Assembly (NCBI RefSeq): GCF_003385455.1
Contig: NZ_QNUF01000026.1
Coordinates: forward strand, 16,881-80,880
Direction: 5' to 3'
From: Chryseobacterium rhizosphaerae
Lineage (GTDB): Bacteria > Bacteroidota > Bacteroidia > Flavobacteriales > Weeksellaceae
Length of the DNA: 64,000 nucleotides
Position numbers and translations under genes: made by a program
The notes under the pieces: generated by a model
The model's database searches: none
Told to the model about the DNA's origin: nothing
The model's input: only the letters and a program-made list of their open reading frames with translations
In this document: one piece after another, positions 17,797 through 26,809 of the stretch
Position numbering within the stretch: position 1 is the stretch's first letter
Layout of the letters: each line of letters opens with the position of its first letter

Positions 17797-18296
17797 GTTA
17801 TATATTGACCAAATCTGGCAAGATACCTGACTCTGTAATGCCTATCAGGGCTTCAAATATTGAAATATATCAATTTGTCATTATTCTCATCTGGGTTGAG
17901 AATATTTTAACAGTTTCAGGAGGTCTTTATATTTCTCTGGAATCTGCTCACTTCTACTTTGTTCTATAGCAGGAAGATTCAACACCTGGAAAATTCGTAC
18001 TATAACAAGCTTATGATGCTACATAATTATTATTAATGACTATTGTAGATAGAATGTGGATTATCAAGGTTTTTTTCATTTTTTGTATTTGAATTTTTTA
18101 TAAATAAATATTTATTTGCTGCTTTTTAGATGCTGCTGTTAAACAAGGGATATTAGTTTTAGAAACTTTCTAAAGCCTTTTTATCATGTTTTAAACAAAT
18201 TTATAATGGTTCATAAAGCTTTTTATTATCTCAATGTCACTTTTTATTGTTTCATATTCTCTTTTTGATGATTTAAAAAATAGCTTTTGAAAATGA

Positions 18297-19286
18297 TCAG
18301 TCTAAGTTATTTTTGAGACCTAATTTGGAACGGTATTGCATAGGAGAAATCCCTACTTGTCTTTTAAAGAATTTACTGAAAGACTGCAGATCTGCAAAAG
18401 GAAGGGAACTTGCAATTTCACTAATAGAGAACTTGTTTTTTTTCAATTGTATTTTGGCAATAGAAACAATAGCGTCATTAATAAAATAACCTGGAGCTTT
18501 ACCCGTGGTTGTTTTGATAATTTTAATTAAGTGCTTAGGTGATACAAAAAGGGCGTCTGCATAAAATTGAAGGCTTCTTTCCTTGGGACAGTTCTCAAAA
18601 ACTATTTTCTTAAATTTTTCAGTAAAAACAAGATTTCTTGTTTGATTATGTAAAGCATTTATTTTTAATTCTTTATAGAAAATAATAGCGGATTCAAAAA
18701 CGTATGAAATAATTAAATTTCTGATTACTTCAATATGTAAGTTGGTATTTACTTTGTCCCGCCTGGAAAGCAAGGAGGTATATAAATCGATAATCTTTTC
18801 CAGATCTTCATCATTCAGTTTAATATCATTTTTAAAATGAACCGAAAAGTGATTAAAAGATTCTAAAAAAAAATAATTATTTGAGCTGTTAACCAGAAAA
18901 TCCTTGGTAAATAAAATTGTTCTCGACCTGAAATCTTTGCTTTGTGATATTTTTTGAAGTGTATGGTTGGGCCCTATAGCAAGAAATGTATTTTTATCAA
19001 TTCTGATAATTTCATCATTCACTTTAATATCCATCCATCCACTTATCCCTAGCATCAATGCATAAAAATCCGGTCTGAAAATGTTTTTATTTTTAAGTTC
19101 AAAGACAAGCTGATCTGAAGAAATATAATAATCTTCAAAATTCCAATCATAGTCATCAATGTCTTTTACTATATCAGATAATTTATATATGGGAATTTGC
19201 TTATCCTGTTCCATGTATGCAGAGATATTCATCATACTTTTTGAACTTGTATACAGGTCTGCTTTAACCGTGGTAATATTGTGCAT
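18297..19286 (-). CDS. AraC-family transcriptional regulator
   Basis: A 329-residue regulator. The N-terminal half is a cupin-like sensing domain without clear ligand residues. The last 100 residues form the AraC double helix-turn-helix (LQFYADALFVSPKHLIKIIKTTTGKAPGYFINDAI, then ISEIASSLPFADLQSFSKFFKRQVGISPMQYR). The start is uncertain because internal ATGs at residues 18, 19 and 25 are also possible. It is monocistronic, flanked by gene-poor DNA on both sides, so its target cannot be told from position. The repeated TTCTC direct-repeat elements upstream of the NDH-2 gene are candidate AraC-type sites. Confidence 0.85.
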   Translation of the reverse strand: MHNITTVKADLYTSSKSMMNISAYMEQDKQIPIYKLSDIVKDIDDYDWNFEDYYISSDQLVFELKNKNIFRPDFYALMLGISGWMDIKVNDEIIRIDKNTFLAIGPNHTLQKISQSKDFRSRTILFTKDFLVNSSNNYFFLESFNHFSVHFKNDIKLNDEDLEKIIDLYTSLLSRRDKVNTNLHIEVIRNLIISYVFESAIIFYKELKINALHNQTRNLVFTEKFKKIVFENCPKERSLQFYADALFVSPKHLIKIIKTTTGKAPGYFINDAIVSIAKIQLKKNKFSISEIASSLPFADLQSFSKFFKRQVGISPMQYRSKLGLKNNLD

Positions 19287-19808
19287 AAATAATGGGTATT
19301 GTATGAAGAAGCCAATATTTTCGGAAACCTGACGACTATCTCATTTCGATATACCTTAGAAATGATATATTCAAAACTTGTTTTAGTCAATCCTTGAAAA
19401 GTAGTAGTAGGATGTTGTTAAATTTTTTTTCGTTATTGTGTGTTCCTGTTTTTTTGTTCTCCTGATTTTTGTATTTTATAATCAATAATATCAATTTGTG
19501 TAAGTAGGATGAGTACAATGTCAAACCAATACAGTATAGCATTAGTTTTACCTATTAAAAAATTAAATTTTAAATAATGATGTAATGTTGATCTATCAAA
19601 ATTGAACAACAAAAGAGATTGTAGAATGTACTTATCTCCATTTATAAATTAGGGGGGCAAGATCTTACTATTTCATTTTGATGGTGTAAAAGTAAAGACT
19701 ATTCTATAATCTGGAGAATAAAAAACCAATAATTAATGGTGTGTAGTATATGTGTAGTAGGTTGTTTTTTTTCTGATCTATGATGGATTAAATTACAATG
19801 AAGATATA
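19287..19808. other. Intergenic region upstream of the AraC gene
   Basis: AT-rich DNA with many stops in all frames. No gene, terminator or strong repeat was seen. It presumably contains the AraC gene promoter. Confidence 0.4.
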
Positions 19809-19967
19809 TTATTTAGTATTTTGTTTCATCCGGTTATTCAATAACAGAAAATTTTGCTGCCAGAATTTATTTTTACTGAAACCATATATCAGGTAAACAA
19901 AAGAAGGCATGATGAAAATACTACCTAACCGAAGAGCTGTTCCCAGATAATTTATGGATTTTTCATT
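19809..19967 (-). pseudogene. C-terminal fragment of an unidentified membrane protein, cut by IS3 remnant
   Basis: On the minus strand an open frame ends at TAA (19811-19809). It encodes a helix-like hydrophobic segment, GSIFIMPSFVYLIYGF, followed by a basic tail ending NNRMKQNTK. Its nominal ATG at 19988 falls inside sense-strand IS3 transposase codons, so the native sequence begins only around 19967. The fragment has normal codon texture but I do not recognise the family. It may be the downstream flank of the gene into which the IS inserted. Confidence 0.4.
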
Positions 19968-20549
19968 GCCACTGGCAACTCTTCTCATCGATACCCTGTT
20001 GTAGAGAATTATCTGAATCAGAATTTTCAGGTTAAAAGTAGTAAAGAGGTCTGGGTCTCTGACATTACCTATATCCGAACAGGTCAGGGCTGGTTGTATC
20101 TCACAACGGTCATTGATTTATATGACAGAAAAGTTATCGGCTGGTCATTAAGTGAGACGATGAAGGCTCAGGATACAAGTATTGCTGCCTTGAAAATGGC
20201 ACGGCTTCACCGTCCTTTACAGGATCATGACAGTTTAATTTTCCATTCGGACAGAGGGATACAATATGCCTGTACAGAATTTACGTCAATAGTCGGAAAA
20301 AACATTACCCGAAGTATGAGCGGAAAAGGAAATTGTTATGATAATGCTGTAGCGGGGAGTTTTTTCAAGACTCTGAAAACCGAACTTATTTATCAAAATA
20401 AATATGAAACTAGAGACCATGCTAAAAACTCTGTGTTTGAATATATAGAAACATTTTATAACACTCAGAGAAGACATTCGGCTTTAGGGAATTTAACCAT
20501 AAAAGAGTATCAAAATTTAATGTCTAATCTATCTAAAAATGTAGCATAA
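19926..20549 (+). pseudogene. IS3-family transposase OrfB, 5'-truncated and catalytically dead
   Basis: An in-frame remnant follows the stop at 19926. Recognisable IS3 OrfB sequence starts at ATGNSSHRYPVVENYL (about 19965) and runs through KEVWVSDITYIRTGQGWLYL, LIFHSDRGIQYAC and GNCYDNAVAGSFFKTLKTEL to the end. A TTG at 20094 could be called as a start for 151 residues, but this would omit the first catalytic aspartate (SDITYI). The N-terminal half and OrfA are missing. The catalytic glutamate, normally NAxAESFF, is a glycine here (NAVAGSFF; a GAG-to-GGG type change). The element cannot transpose by itself. Confidence 0.85.
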
Positions 20550-20589
20550 AGAGTATATAAATTTTGTCTCAAAAATAGTTGCAAGTTCA
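19968..20589 (+). mobile_element. Decayed IS3-family insertion sequence
   Basis: The element spans the OrfB remnant and a right end reading TGTCTC, AAAAATAGTTGC, AAGTTCA at about 20565-20589, which looks like an IS3-type terminal repeat. The left end is absent. The right end abuts a cydB fragment at 20590, so the boundary is sharp there. Confidence 0.7.
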
Positions 20590-20806
20590 GTCTGGAAATC
20601 CTACAAATAAGATGACGATGACAAGAATAAGCCACATATGGTTGGCCTCCCAGATGGGACCCATTGCCTGATACATTATTTTACTTACTGTCTTTAGCTC
20701 GCTTTTTGGAGAAAAACTCTACGATTCCGGCACCAAAATCTGCACCTCCCATAATAACATAGAGAAGGGTGCTTATCCATAAGAATGCCAATACTATATA
20801 AAACAT
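20590..20806 (-). pseudogene. cydB: cydB 5' fragment (cytochrome bd oxidase subunit II), frameshifted and truncated
   Basis: From ATG at 20806 the minus strand encodes MFYIVLAFLWISTLLYVIMG, then GADFGAGIVEFFSKKRAKDS, the typical N-terminus of CydB, the subunit II of the quinol-oxidising cytochrome bd complex. One extra base near 20683 shifts the frame. The adjacent frame continues MYQAMGPIWEANHMWLILVI and VILFVGFP, also classic CydB. The gene stops abruptly at the IS3 right end (20589/20590). About 70 of the usual 340 or so residues remain. No cydA is adjacent, so this copy is non-functional. Confidence 0.85.
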
Positions 20807-20841
20807 GTTTTTAGTTTAAAAAGATTAATAAGTAAACTTTA

Positions 20842-21570
20842 ATGGGCATCTATTTTTGCATTACCCACATCATACAGCTTGTCCACCATTTTTACCTGAC
20901 GGTTCTGTCTGTCCAATATAAATAGCTGTTCACAAAGTCTAATTCCAAATCAATACATATTCAGACAGTTTTTCATAAAGCAGTTCAATATCGGTACGGT
21001 TAGTAGCTGTTCCTCCTTTCTGTATTTCAATTTTTGCTCTGAAGATACGCCCGTTTTCTCCTTTGGCAGGGCCTTTTTGGTTCCAGGAAAAATATCCTGC
21101 ATCTGGGTCTACAGCAATACCTACGCAATGTTTGTTTTCATCAATCATGTCTTCTTTACCTTTTCCTCTTCCTCTTTCTACAAAGGTAAGGGTTTACTGC
21201 CGTCATATTTTGCATTCATTACATGCGTTCCTTCACGGTCACACCGGTAAATGCGTTCGTTTTTACGATCTAACGTAAGTTGTTTTGGGGTAACTGTTCC
21301 TCCCACAGGGATAATTATTTTATGATTGGATCCATCTAGCTCGATACGTTGTTCAATGAAACCATCATTGTTATAAAGTGTTTCTCCGCCGGTAAGTCCC
21401 CCCATATTGGTTGCATAAATATGTCCATATACATTATCTACAACAATACCATCAGGAGATTTTCCGGGAGTGTTGATTAATGTTTCCGCTGAACCAGTTT
21501 CCGGATTAATTTTTAAAATTTTCTAACTCAATGTAACTAATGCAAGGATAGAGTAGCTAGTGTTTTTCAT
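20842..21570 (-). pseudogene. Broken YWTD-type beta-propeller gene
   Basis: From ATG at 21570 the frame gives a short signal-like segment (MKNTSYSILALVTLS) and then TAG at 21525-21523. Beyond it, the same frame resumes with propeller sequence (INPETGSAETLINTPGKSPD, then DGFIEQRIELDG). A one-base frameshift near 21190 separates YDGSKPL from FVERGRGKGKEDMIDENKHC. A further shift near 20945 is needed to reach LELDFVNSYLYWTDR. At least three lesions are therefore present. Intact relatives are secreted six-bladed YWTD/NHL-like propellers of unknown function. The extreme 3' end is uncertain. Confidence 0.7.
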
Positions 21571-21612
21571 TTTGTATTTTTTATATTTACTTGTAAAGAG
21601 TTGTCATTATGC

Positions 21613-22884
21613 TTATGATGGATTAGAATCTTTTTTTTCAGGTTCCAGGATAAGCCTAAGGGTTGGATCATTGGTTATAAAGCTTACGATCCAGTTGGTA
21701 GCGAGTTTAAATTTATTACGGGAACCCGCTATAGGAACAAGGTGGATCAATAACCAGGTAAGCCATGCCATAAAGCCTTTCATAAATCCACCTTTTGGAA
21801 AATCTATTACAGATTTAAATTTTGCAATTGCTGCCATACTTCCTTTATTATTGTATTTGAAAGGATTGAGTGTTTTCTGCTTCACCAGTCTTGGAAGATT
21901 TTCGGCTAATAAAATTCCTTGCTGGATGGCAATTTGTGCCAGCTGAGGATGGCCGTTCGGATAATCGGCATCTGATGTTTGGAAACACTGATCACCAAGT
22001 GCGAAAATATTGTCAGTACCGGCCACTTTATTATATTCATCTACCATTATTCTACGTCCTTTGGTTATGGAAGATTCTGGAAGACCGGGAGCTTGTCTCG
22101 CTATTACCCCTGAAGCCCATACCAAAGTAGCAGTAGGAATGGTCTGGTCATTTCCCAGAGTGACAATATCATCATTGTAGTCCTTTACTAACGTATTTAA
22201 TATAACATCTACCCCTCTTTCTGTTAATACCTTTAATGCTTCCTGCTGTGCTTTCTGGCTCATGGGTCCAAGCAAGGCATTTGAGCCGTCTATAAGGTAT
22301 AGTCTACCAACTCCTTTTTTAAGGTTGGGATAATCTTTTGAAATGATATTATGAGCCATATCCGAAAGCATTCCGGCCACTTCTACACCTGTAGCACCTC
22401 CTCCGGCAATAACGATATTTCTCAGTTTCTTTTCTTCTTCAGGGTCTTCAGTAATGGTGGCTTTTTCAAGACTGGTTAATATGTGATTACGCAATGCTGC
22501 TGCATCATTTATATTTTTCATAGGATAGGCCTTTTCTTCAATATTTTTGTTTCCAAAAAAATTGGTTTCTGTTCCCATAGCTAAAACCAGATAATCATAG
22601 GGTAGGCTTCCTTTATCGGTTTCCACAATATTAGCTTGCTGGTGTATCATGACAAGAGATCCTAAGTGGAATTCCACATTGGGTTTTCCCTGAAACATTT
22701 TACGGAAAGGATAACAAATATTTGAGGGTTCAATAAATGCAGTGGCTACCTGATAAATCAGTGGAGGAAAAAAATTATAATTGTTGTGATCTACAAGGGT
22801 AATATCAAAGTCTTTATTTTTTCCTAATGTATTGGCAAGGTTGATGCCGGCAAATCCACCTCCTACGATAACTATTTTCTTCAT
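21613..22884 (-). CDS. ndh: Type II NADH:quinone oxidoreductase (NDH-2)
   Basis: A 423-residue flavoprotein that transfers electrons from NADH to quinone without pumping protons, attached to the inner membrane face. The FAD-binding dinucleotide fold is at the N-terminus (KIVIVGGGFAGINLANTLG). The NADH-binding fold follows near residue 160 (NIVIAGGGATGVEVAGMLSD). The NDH-2 pattern DNIFALGDQCF appears about residue 290. A C-terminal amphipathic stretch (KGFMAWLTWLLIHLVPIAGSR) probably anchors it to the membrane. It is monocistronic. Two near-identical 41-43 bp repeats upstream may control it. Confidence 0.88.
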   Translation of the reverse strand: MKKIVIVGGGFAGINLANTLGKNKDFDITLVDHNNYNFFPPLIYQVATAFIEPSNICYPFRKMFQGKPNVEFHLGSLVMIHQQANIVETDKGSLPYDYLVLAMGTETNFFGNKNIEEKAYPMKNINDAAALRNHILTSLEKATITEDPEEEKKLRNIVIAGGGATGVEVAGMLSDMAHNIISKDYPNLKKGVGRLYLIDGSNALLGPMSQKAQQEALKVLTERGVDVILNTLVKDYNDDIVTLGNDQTIPTATLVWASGVIARQAPGLPESSITKGRRIMVDEYNKVAGTDNIFALGDQCFQTSDADYPNGHPQLAQIAIQQGILLAENLPRLVKQKTLNPFKYNNKGSMAAIAKFKSVIDFPKGGFMKGFMAWLTWLLIHLVPIAGSRNKFKLATNWIVSFITNDPTLRLILEPEKKDSNPS

Positions 22885-23017
22885 ATCTTTTGTGTTAATT
22901 TATAGTTAGTACTTAGTAATAATTTGATTTTTGTATGGCCATATTTTATTGTATTTGAATTACTGTTTCTTAATAAAAAAAAGTTATTGCCGAGGGTTTT
23001 ATGGTATACTTTCTTAA

Positions 23018-23309
23018 ATTCTCTTTTAATGGTTCAAAGTTCTCCATAAGGAATTATTATTGGTTCAGCAATATACTTTTATACGTTATAAAATAAAAAT
23101 ACCCGTGATATTTTGGATCTAATTTCAAATAGATACGTCATATTCACGGGCATTTAAGTGCTATAAAATTTGAAAAGTGAGATTTCATTTAAGTTGATTT
23201 TGATATGAATCATTACTTTCAACGAGACAAAGTTATTAATCAATGTCTTAGGCGGTATTATCTGTAATTCTCTTTTAATAGTTTAAAATTCTCTTTATGA
23301 TGAATTATT
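23018..23309. repeat. Two imperfect 41-43 bp direct repeats
   Basis: Copy A (23018-23058) and copy B (23267-23309) both begin ATTCTCTTTTAAT, continue GTT-AAA-TTCTC and end GAATTATT. Inside each copy the pentamer TTCTC recurs exactly 21 bp apart (23019/23040 and 23268/23289). Two sites on the same helix face in direct orientation are typical of AraC-family operators. Both lie upstream of ndh. Confidence 0.7.
23094..23151 (-). terminator. Possible terminator of the exporter operon
   Basis: On the minus strand CCCGTGA (near 23150) pairs with TCACGGG (near 23103), followed by TATTTTTATTTT. The loop of about 35 bases is long and the distance from the last operon gene is about 270 bp, so confidence is moderate. 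Confidence 0.4.
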
Positions 23310-23416
23310 TATTTTTGATAAGTTATTTGTAATCAACATGGTGCTGGCTTTAGGCCAATGGAGTACTCATGCTATAAATCGTAAATGTTATCTGCTGAAA
23401 TAATAACTAATAACGG

Positions 23417-24601
23417 TTATGAAATTTTCAACCGGTAATTAACCAATATGGCAATAACGAAGTAAAACACTGCTGTGAGCCACATCTGACCCCATAAATC
23501 TTTTATATCTCCCAGACTTGCCTGGAACTGGCTAAGCGCTAAAAATCCTCTGGCCCCTACGGTTGAAGGGAATGCATAAGACAATATTTTTACCCATTGA
23601 GGGAAAGCAACTACCGGCCATGAAATTCCGGTAAGGAAAACTGCAGGGGTAGATAAAAATGTGACAGACATTGCTGCATCTTCTCTTCTTTTGAAAATTC
23701 CCATGAGTGAAAATCCTAAAAATATAACTGCCAAAAAGAAAGGAATTAAAAATACAATGACATCTCCAAATGCTGCCCTGAAAGGTAATTTGAAAATAGT
23801 GAAAGTACCTCCGACGATCACTGAAAACACCAGAATACATAATAATAAGTAAGCCAATGCCCGGCCTAATAGTACCGGAATAATCTTAAGATGGGTAGAA
23901 TCTGAAATACGATAAGCTTCGAGGTATTTGTTTTGTTCCCGGAAAGTTCCCCCTAAAACCCCAATAGAAGTAAGTAATAATGTCTGCATAACAATCAGAA
24001 AAACAACAGGTAGCAGAAATGTTCCATAGCCTCCGTAAGGATTAAAAACGGGTTTGGTGATAGCCGTAATCGATCGGCGGGAAATCGTACTGTTTCCATA
24101 GTTTAGTCCACTGCGTAAAGATTTACCTATTTCTATTTGAGCATTAAAAGTACCCATAACAGAGGCTGCAGCACCAGAAATAGCTTTGTTATGTAACATA
24201 TTTGAGGCGTCGCTATATAATAATATTGATGATTGGCGTCCGAGAGATATTTTTTGTTCAAAGTCTTCAGGGATAACCAGTATTCCAAAGACTTTACCCT
24301 CAATAAATTCTTTTTTTGCCTCATTCATATCATTAGAAACCACAGGTACACTTACCTGCTGAGTAGCGTCAAGCATCCTTATATAATTTCTGCTCATACT
24401 ACCCTTATCCAGATCTACAACTGCTATGGGCGTTTTTTCAATAATTTCATTACTGTATATTGAACTATTTAAAAAAGCAACAACAACTGTGATGATAAGA
24501 AATGTAGTCCGTAAAGCGGGATCACCAAAAAAATGGAGTAATTCTGCCCGGCAAGCTTTAAATATGGTCTTTATGATTCTGTAAAATAAATTATTTGTCA
24601 T
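23417..24601 (-). CDS. ABC-2 type permease (YhhJ/YbhR-like), exporter operon
   Basis: A 394-residue inner-membrane permease. It has one N-terminal TM helix (TTFLIITVVVAFLNSSIY), a periplasmic domain of about 130 residues (IAVVDLDKGSMSRNYIRMLD, then VFGILVIPEDFEQKI) and five C-terminal TM helices. This is the ABC2_membrane_3 layout of YbhS/YbhR/YhhJ. The start overlaps the end of the preceding permease gene by 11 bp, so they are translationally coupled and probably form a heterodimer. No ATPase gene is in the operon. Confidence 0.87.
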   Translation of the reverse strand: MTNNLFYRIIKTIFKACRAELLHFFGDPALRTTFLIITVVVAFLNSSIYSNEIIEKTPIAVVDLDKGSMSRNYIRMLDATQQVSVPVVSNDMNEAKKEFIEGKVFGILVIPEDFEQKISLGRQSSILLYSDASNMLHNKAISGAAASVMGTFNAQIEIGKSLRSGLNYGNSTISRRSITAITKPVFNPYGGYGTFLLPVVFLIVMQTLLLTSIGVLGGTFREQNKYLEAYRISDSTHLKIIPVLLGRALAYLLLCILVFSVIVGGTFTIFKLPFRAAFGDVIVFLIPFFLAVIFLGFSLMGIFKRREDAAMSVTFLSTPAVFLTGISWPVVAFPQWVKILSYAFPSTVGARGFLALSQFQASLGDIKDLWGQMWLTAVFYFVIAILVNYRLKIS

Positions 24602-25766
24602 GATATCCTCCTTTTTGTAGTTGATAACTGAATTTTTTTAATGAGAGTAAGCCTATCAAAGCAAAAACTCCGAAGCCTATCAAATAGGGAAGGGATTCAG
24701 TAATGGGCATTCCTTTAACGGCAATATTGGTAAGTGCTCTGGAATATGAAGCAAATGGAAAGATAGAATCCATAATCATAATTGCGGTAGGCATCCCTTC
24801 CTGAGGAAATGTATATCCACTGAATGAATATGCTAAAGAAGAATAACCTCCTCCCATAGCGCATAAGGATCTGAAATCCTTACTGATCGTTACAAAGAAA
24901 ACCGCCATGAGCTGATATACAATGATTAAAATAAGAGTTAATATATATACATTGACAACAGAGGTATTAATCGGAATGCCCAGATAGCCAAATAGATAGG
25001 CTACCATCAAAATGGTCAGTAAAGAAAAAATAATAGTATAAGGTAATATTTTTCCGAAAAATGCAAAGAAAACATTATTACCACTCAATTGATATAAGTC
25101 TGTCCCTTTGTTATATTTCAGAATACTTCCCAGCAGGTATAATGTTGTGATCATTACCGTAAGCTGTAATGTCATTGGAAAAAGAGAAAGACAAAGGTAA
25201 TAGGCATAGTTAAGAAAAGGGTTAAATAATGTATGGCTTCTCATAATAACAGGCTGAACAGCGTTTTTCGCCTGTAACGAAGAGGAGCCCCTTTTCATAA
25301 TTACATTAACTTTTGCAGAAGCAGAGAAATTTCCTACGACTGTGTTAAATCCTTTATTGATAAGTCCTGCAGGTGTCATGTAATCATTATTGACATATAA
25401 TACCACATTGACATTCTTCCCGCGGCTGATATCTTTTTTAAAGTTATCGGGAATAATAACCAAACCAAATACATCACTGGTTTGTATCTGTTTAAGTCCT
25501 TCGCCTTCGGTATTTACTTCTTTTGTGAAATCCAGTGTAGAATTAGCATTTATCTGTCTGATAAGCTCTCGTGACAGAGATGTTTTATCCTCATCCAAAA
25601 CGGCTATGGGAAGCTCCCGAAGTACGCCGTCACCAAAAATGGCAGCATATAGGATAAATATGGCTAAAGGAACTCCTAATGTCCAAAGTATTATACTAGG
25701 TTTCTTTATGATTGTTTTCCATTCATAGAAAAACACTTTCCAAAAGCCGTTTTTCATTGTATCCAT
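24591..25766 (-). CDS. ABC-2 type permease, partner subunit
   Basis: A 391-residue permease with the same layout as its neighbour: TM helix at about 22-42, a periplasmic domain (LPIAVLDEDKTSLSRELIRQ, VFGLVIIPDNFKKDI) and a C-terminal TM bundle. The two share the DxDxxSLSRxxIR and VFGxxIIPxxF patterns, indicating an old duplication. It begins 9 bp after the HlyD-type gene stop. Likely forms the membrane channel with the downstream permease. The export substrate is unknown. Confidence 0.87.
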   Translation of the reverse strand: MDTMKNGFWKVFFYEWKTIIKKPSIILWTLGVPLAIFILYAAIFGDGVLRELPIAVLDEDKTSLSRELIRQINANSTLDFTKEVNTEGEGLKQIQTSDVFGLVIIPDNFKKDISRGKNVNVVLYVNNDYMTPAGLINKGFNTVVGNFSASAKVNVIMKRGSSSLQAKNAVQPVIMRSHTLFNPFLNYAYYLCLSLFPMTLQLTVMITTLYLLGSILKYNKGTDLYQLSGNNVFFAFFGKILPYTIIFSLLTILMVAYLFGYLGIPINTSVVNVYILTLILIIVYQLMAVFFVTISKDFRSLCAMGGGYSSLAYSFSGYTFPQEGMPTAIMIMDSIFPFASYSRALTNIAVKGMPITESLPYLIGFGVFALIGLLSLKKFSYQLQKGGYHDK

Positions 25767-25775
25767 TTTGGTTAG

Positions 25776-26777
25776 TTATAATGTTACAGAGGGTATCAGT
25801 ACACTCATCCCCGGACGGAATCCTTCAATTTTCTTTGTAGGATAGGCTTTAACTTTGAATGTTCTCATATCAAAGCCTCCTTTCGTTTTGGTGGCTGTCC
25901 AGGTAGCAAAATCTCCAAGTGGAGCAATAAATCTTACCTGAAGTTCAATTTTTTTGTTATCTAATGCAGGAACTACTCCTTCAAATTTGCTGTTCATTTT
26001 GAATTTTCCCATCTGGTCTTCTTTGATGTTGATCACTACCCAGATATCATTCAGATCCACAAGATTTACAATGGGATATCCTGCATTGACAAGTTCCCCA
26101 AGATTCGGAAAATATTGATTTACCTCTCCATCCGCAGGAGCAATAACATTGATCTCACTTCTATATACATTCACCTCTTTTACGGCACCATCAGCCTGTC
26201 TCATAGAGGCTGCAGACGCATTTTTATCTTCAGTTCTGGTTCCGTTTTTTGCCATCAGGTAATTATTGTATGCTGCTTTTTCCTGTTCTCTGGAAGCATT
26301 TTTCTGTCCTTTTGCTTCATCTCTTTTTTGCGCAGGAATTACTTTTTCCTGGTACAGGTTTTCCATTCTTTTATAAGTGGTTTCTGCAAGATCAGCGGAA
26401 GCTTTGGCCTGCTGCCAGGAATTATAAGCTCCCTGAACCTGCTCATAACGGGTTCCGTTGATCGCTTTATCGTATTGTGCGGTTGCAGCATCTTTTGCAG
26501 ATTGGGCCTGAATCAGTTTAGCGTCAAGTTCCGGACTGGATAAAATAGCCAGTAGCTGTCCTTTTTTTACAGACTGCCCTTCATCAGCCAGTTTCTTCTC
26601 CAGCCTTCCGGTTACTTTAGGTGCAACATGAATTTCAGTAGCTTCTGCTTGCCCCTGTAAATAATCTTTTGTCGGACTTGTGAGAAAATAAACTGATACA
26701 GCAGCTATCGCTCCAAATATTAATATAATGATGAGGATATTGATGAATATAACTGATTTTTTCTGATTTGTCGCCAT
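25776..26777 (-). CDS. HlyD-family periplasmic adaptor (membrane fusion protein)
   Basis: A 333-residue adaptor. One N-terminal TM helix (FINILIIILIFGAIAAVSVYF) is followed by a biotinyl-lipoyl-like half motif (EIHVAPKVTGRLEKKLADEG, then VKKGQLLAIL), a long coiled-coil hairpin at about 90-200, the second half motif (VIAPADGEVNQYFPNLGELV) and a beta-barrel. It bridges the two permeases in the inner membrane to the TolC-like channel. It lies 32 bp after the tolC-like gene. EmrA/YbhG-type families are the closest by layout. Confidence 0.9.
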   Translation of the reverse strand: MATNQKKSVIFINILIIILIFGAIAAVSVYFLTSPTKDYLQGQAEATEIHVAPKVTGRLEKKLADEGQSVKKGQLLAILSSPELDAKLIQAQSAKDAATAQYDKAINGTRYEQVQGAYNSWQQAKASADLAETTYKRMENLYQEKVIPAQKRDEAKGQKNASREQEKAAYNNYLMAKNGTRTEDKNASAASMRQADGAVKEVNVYRSEINVIAPADGEVNQYFPNLGELVNAGYPIVNLVDLNDIWVVINIKEDQMGKFKMNSKFEGVVPALDNKKIELQVRFIAPLGDFATWTATKTKGGFDMRTFKVKAYPTKKIEGFRPGMSVLIPSVTL

Positions 26778-26809
26778 TGTAATAATTTTAAGTTATATAA
26801 TTTGAGATT

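Larger units (their letters stand above)
17187..18296. other. Gene-free 1.1-kb region with inverted repeats
   Basis: No convincing gene is present. A 73-residue frame at 17748-17969 has no start context, no homology that I recognise and overlaps a repeat arm. The region holds two pairs of inverted repeats sharing the core TGTACATCTT. Its left side must contain the ppk1 promoter. Confidence 0.5.
22885..23416. other. Regulatory intergenic region upstream of ndh
   Basis: No gene. It carries two copies of a 41-43 bp direct repeat and a hairpin that may terminate the exporter operon, which ends at 23417 on the same strand. The ndh promoter must lie in its left part. Confidence 0.5.

Noticed and set aside
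17748..17969. A 73-residue plus-strand frame in the gene-free region
   Set aside because: No recognisable family, no good start context, and it overlaps an inverted-repeat arm; AT-rich chance frame.
20094..20549. Intact 151-residue IS3 transposase starting at TTG
   Set aside because: The conserved sequence continues upstream in frame without a start codon and the catalytic glutamate is missing, so it is a truncated remnant.
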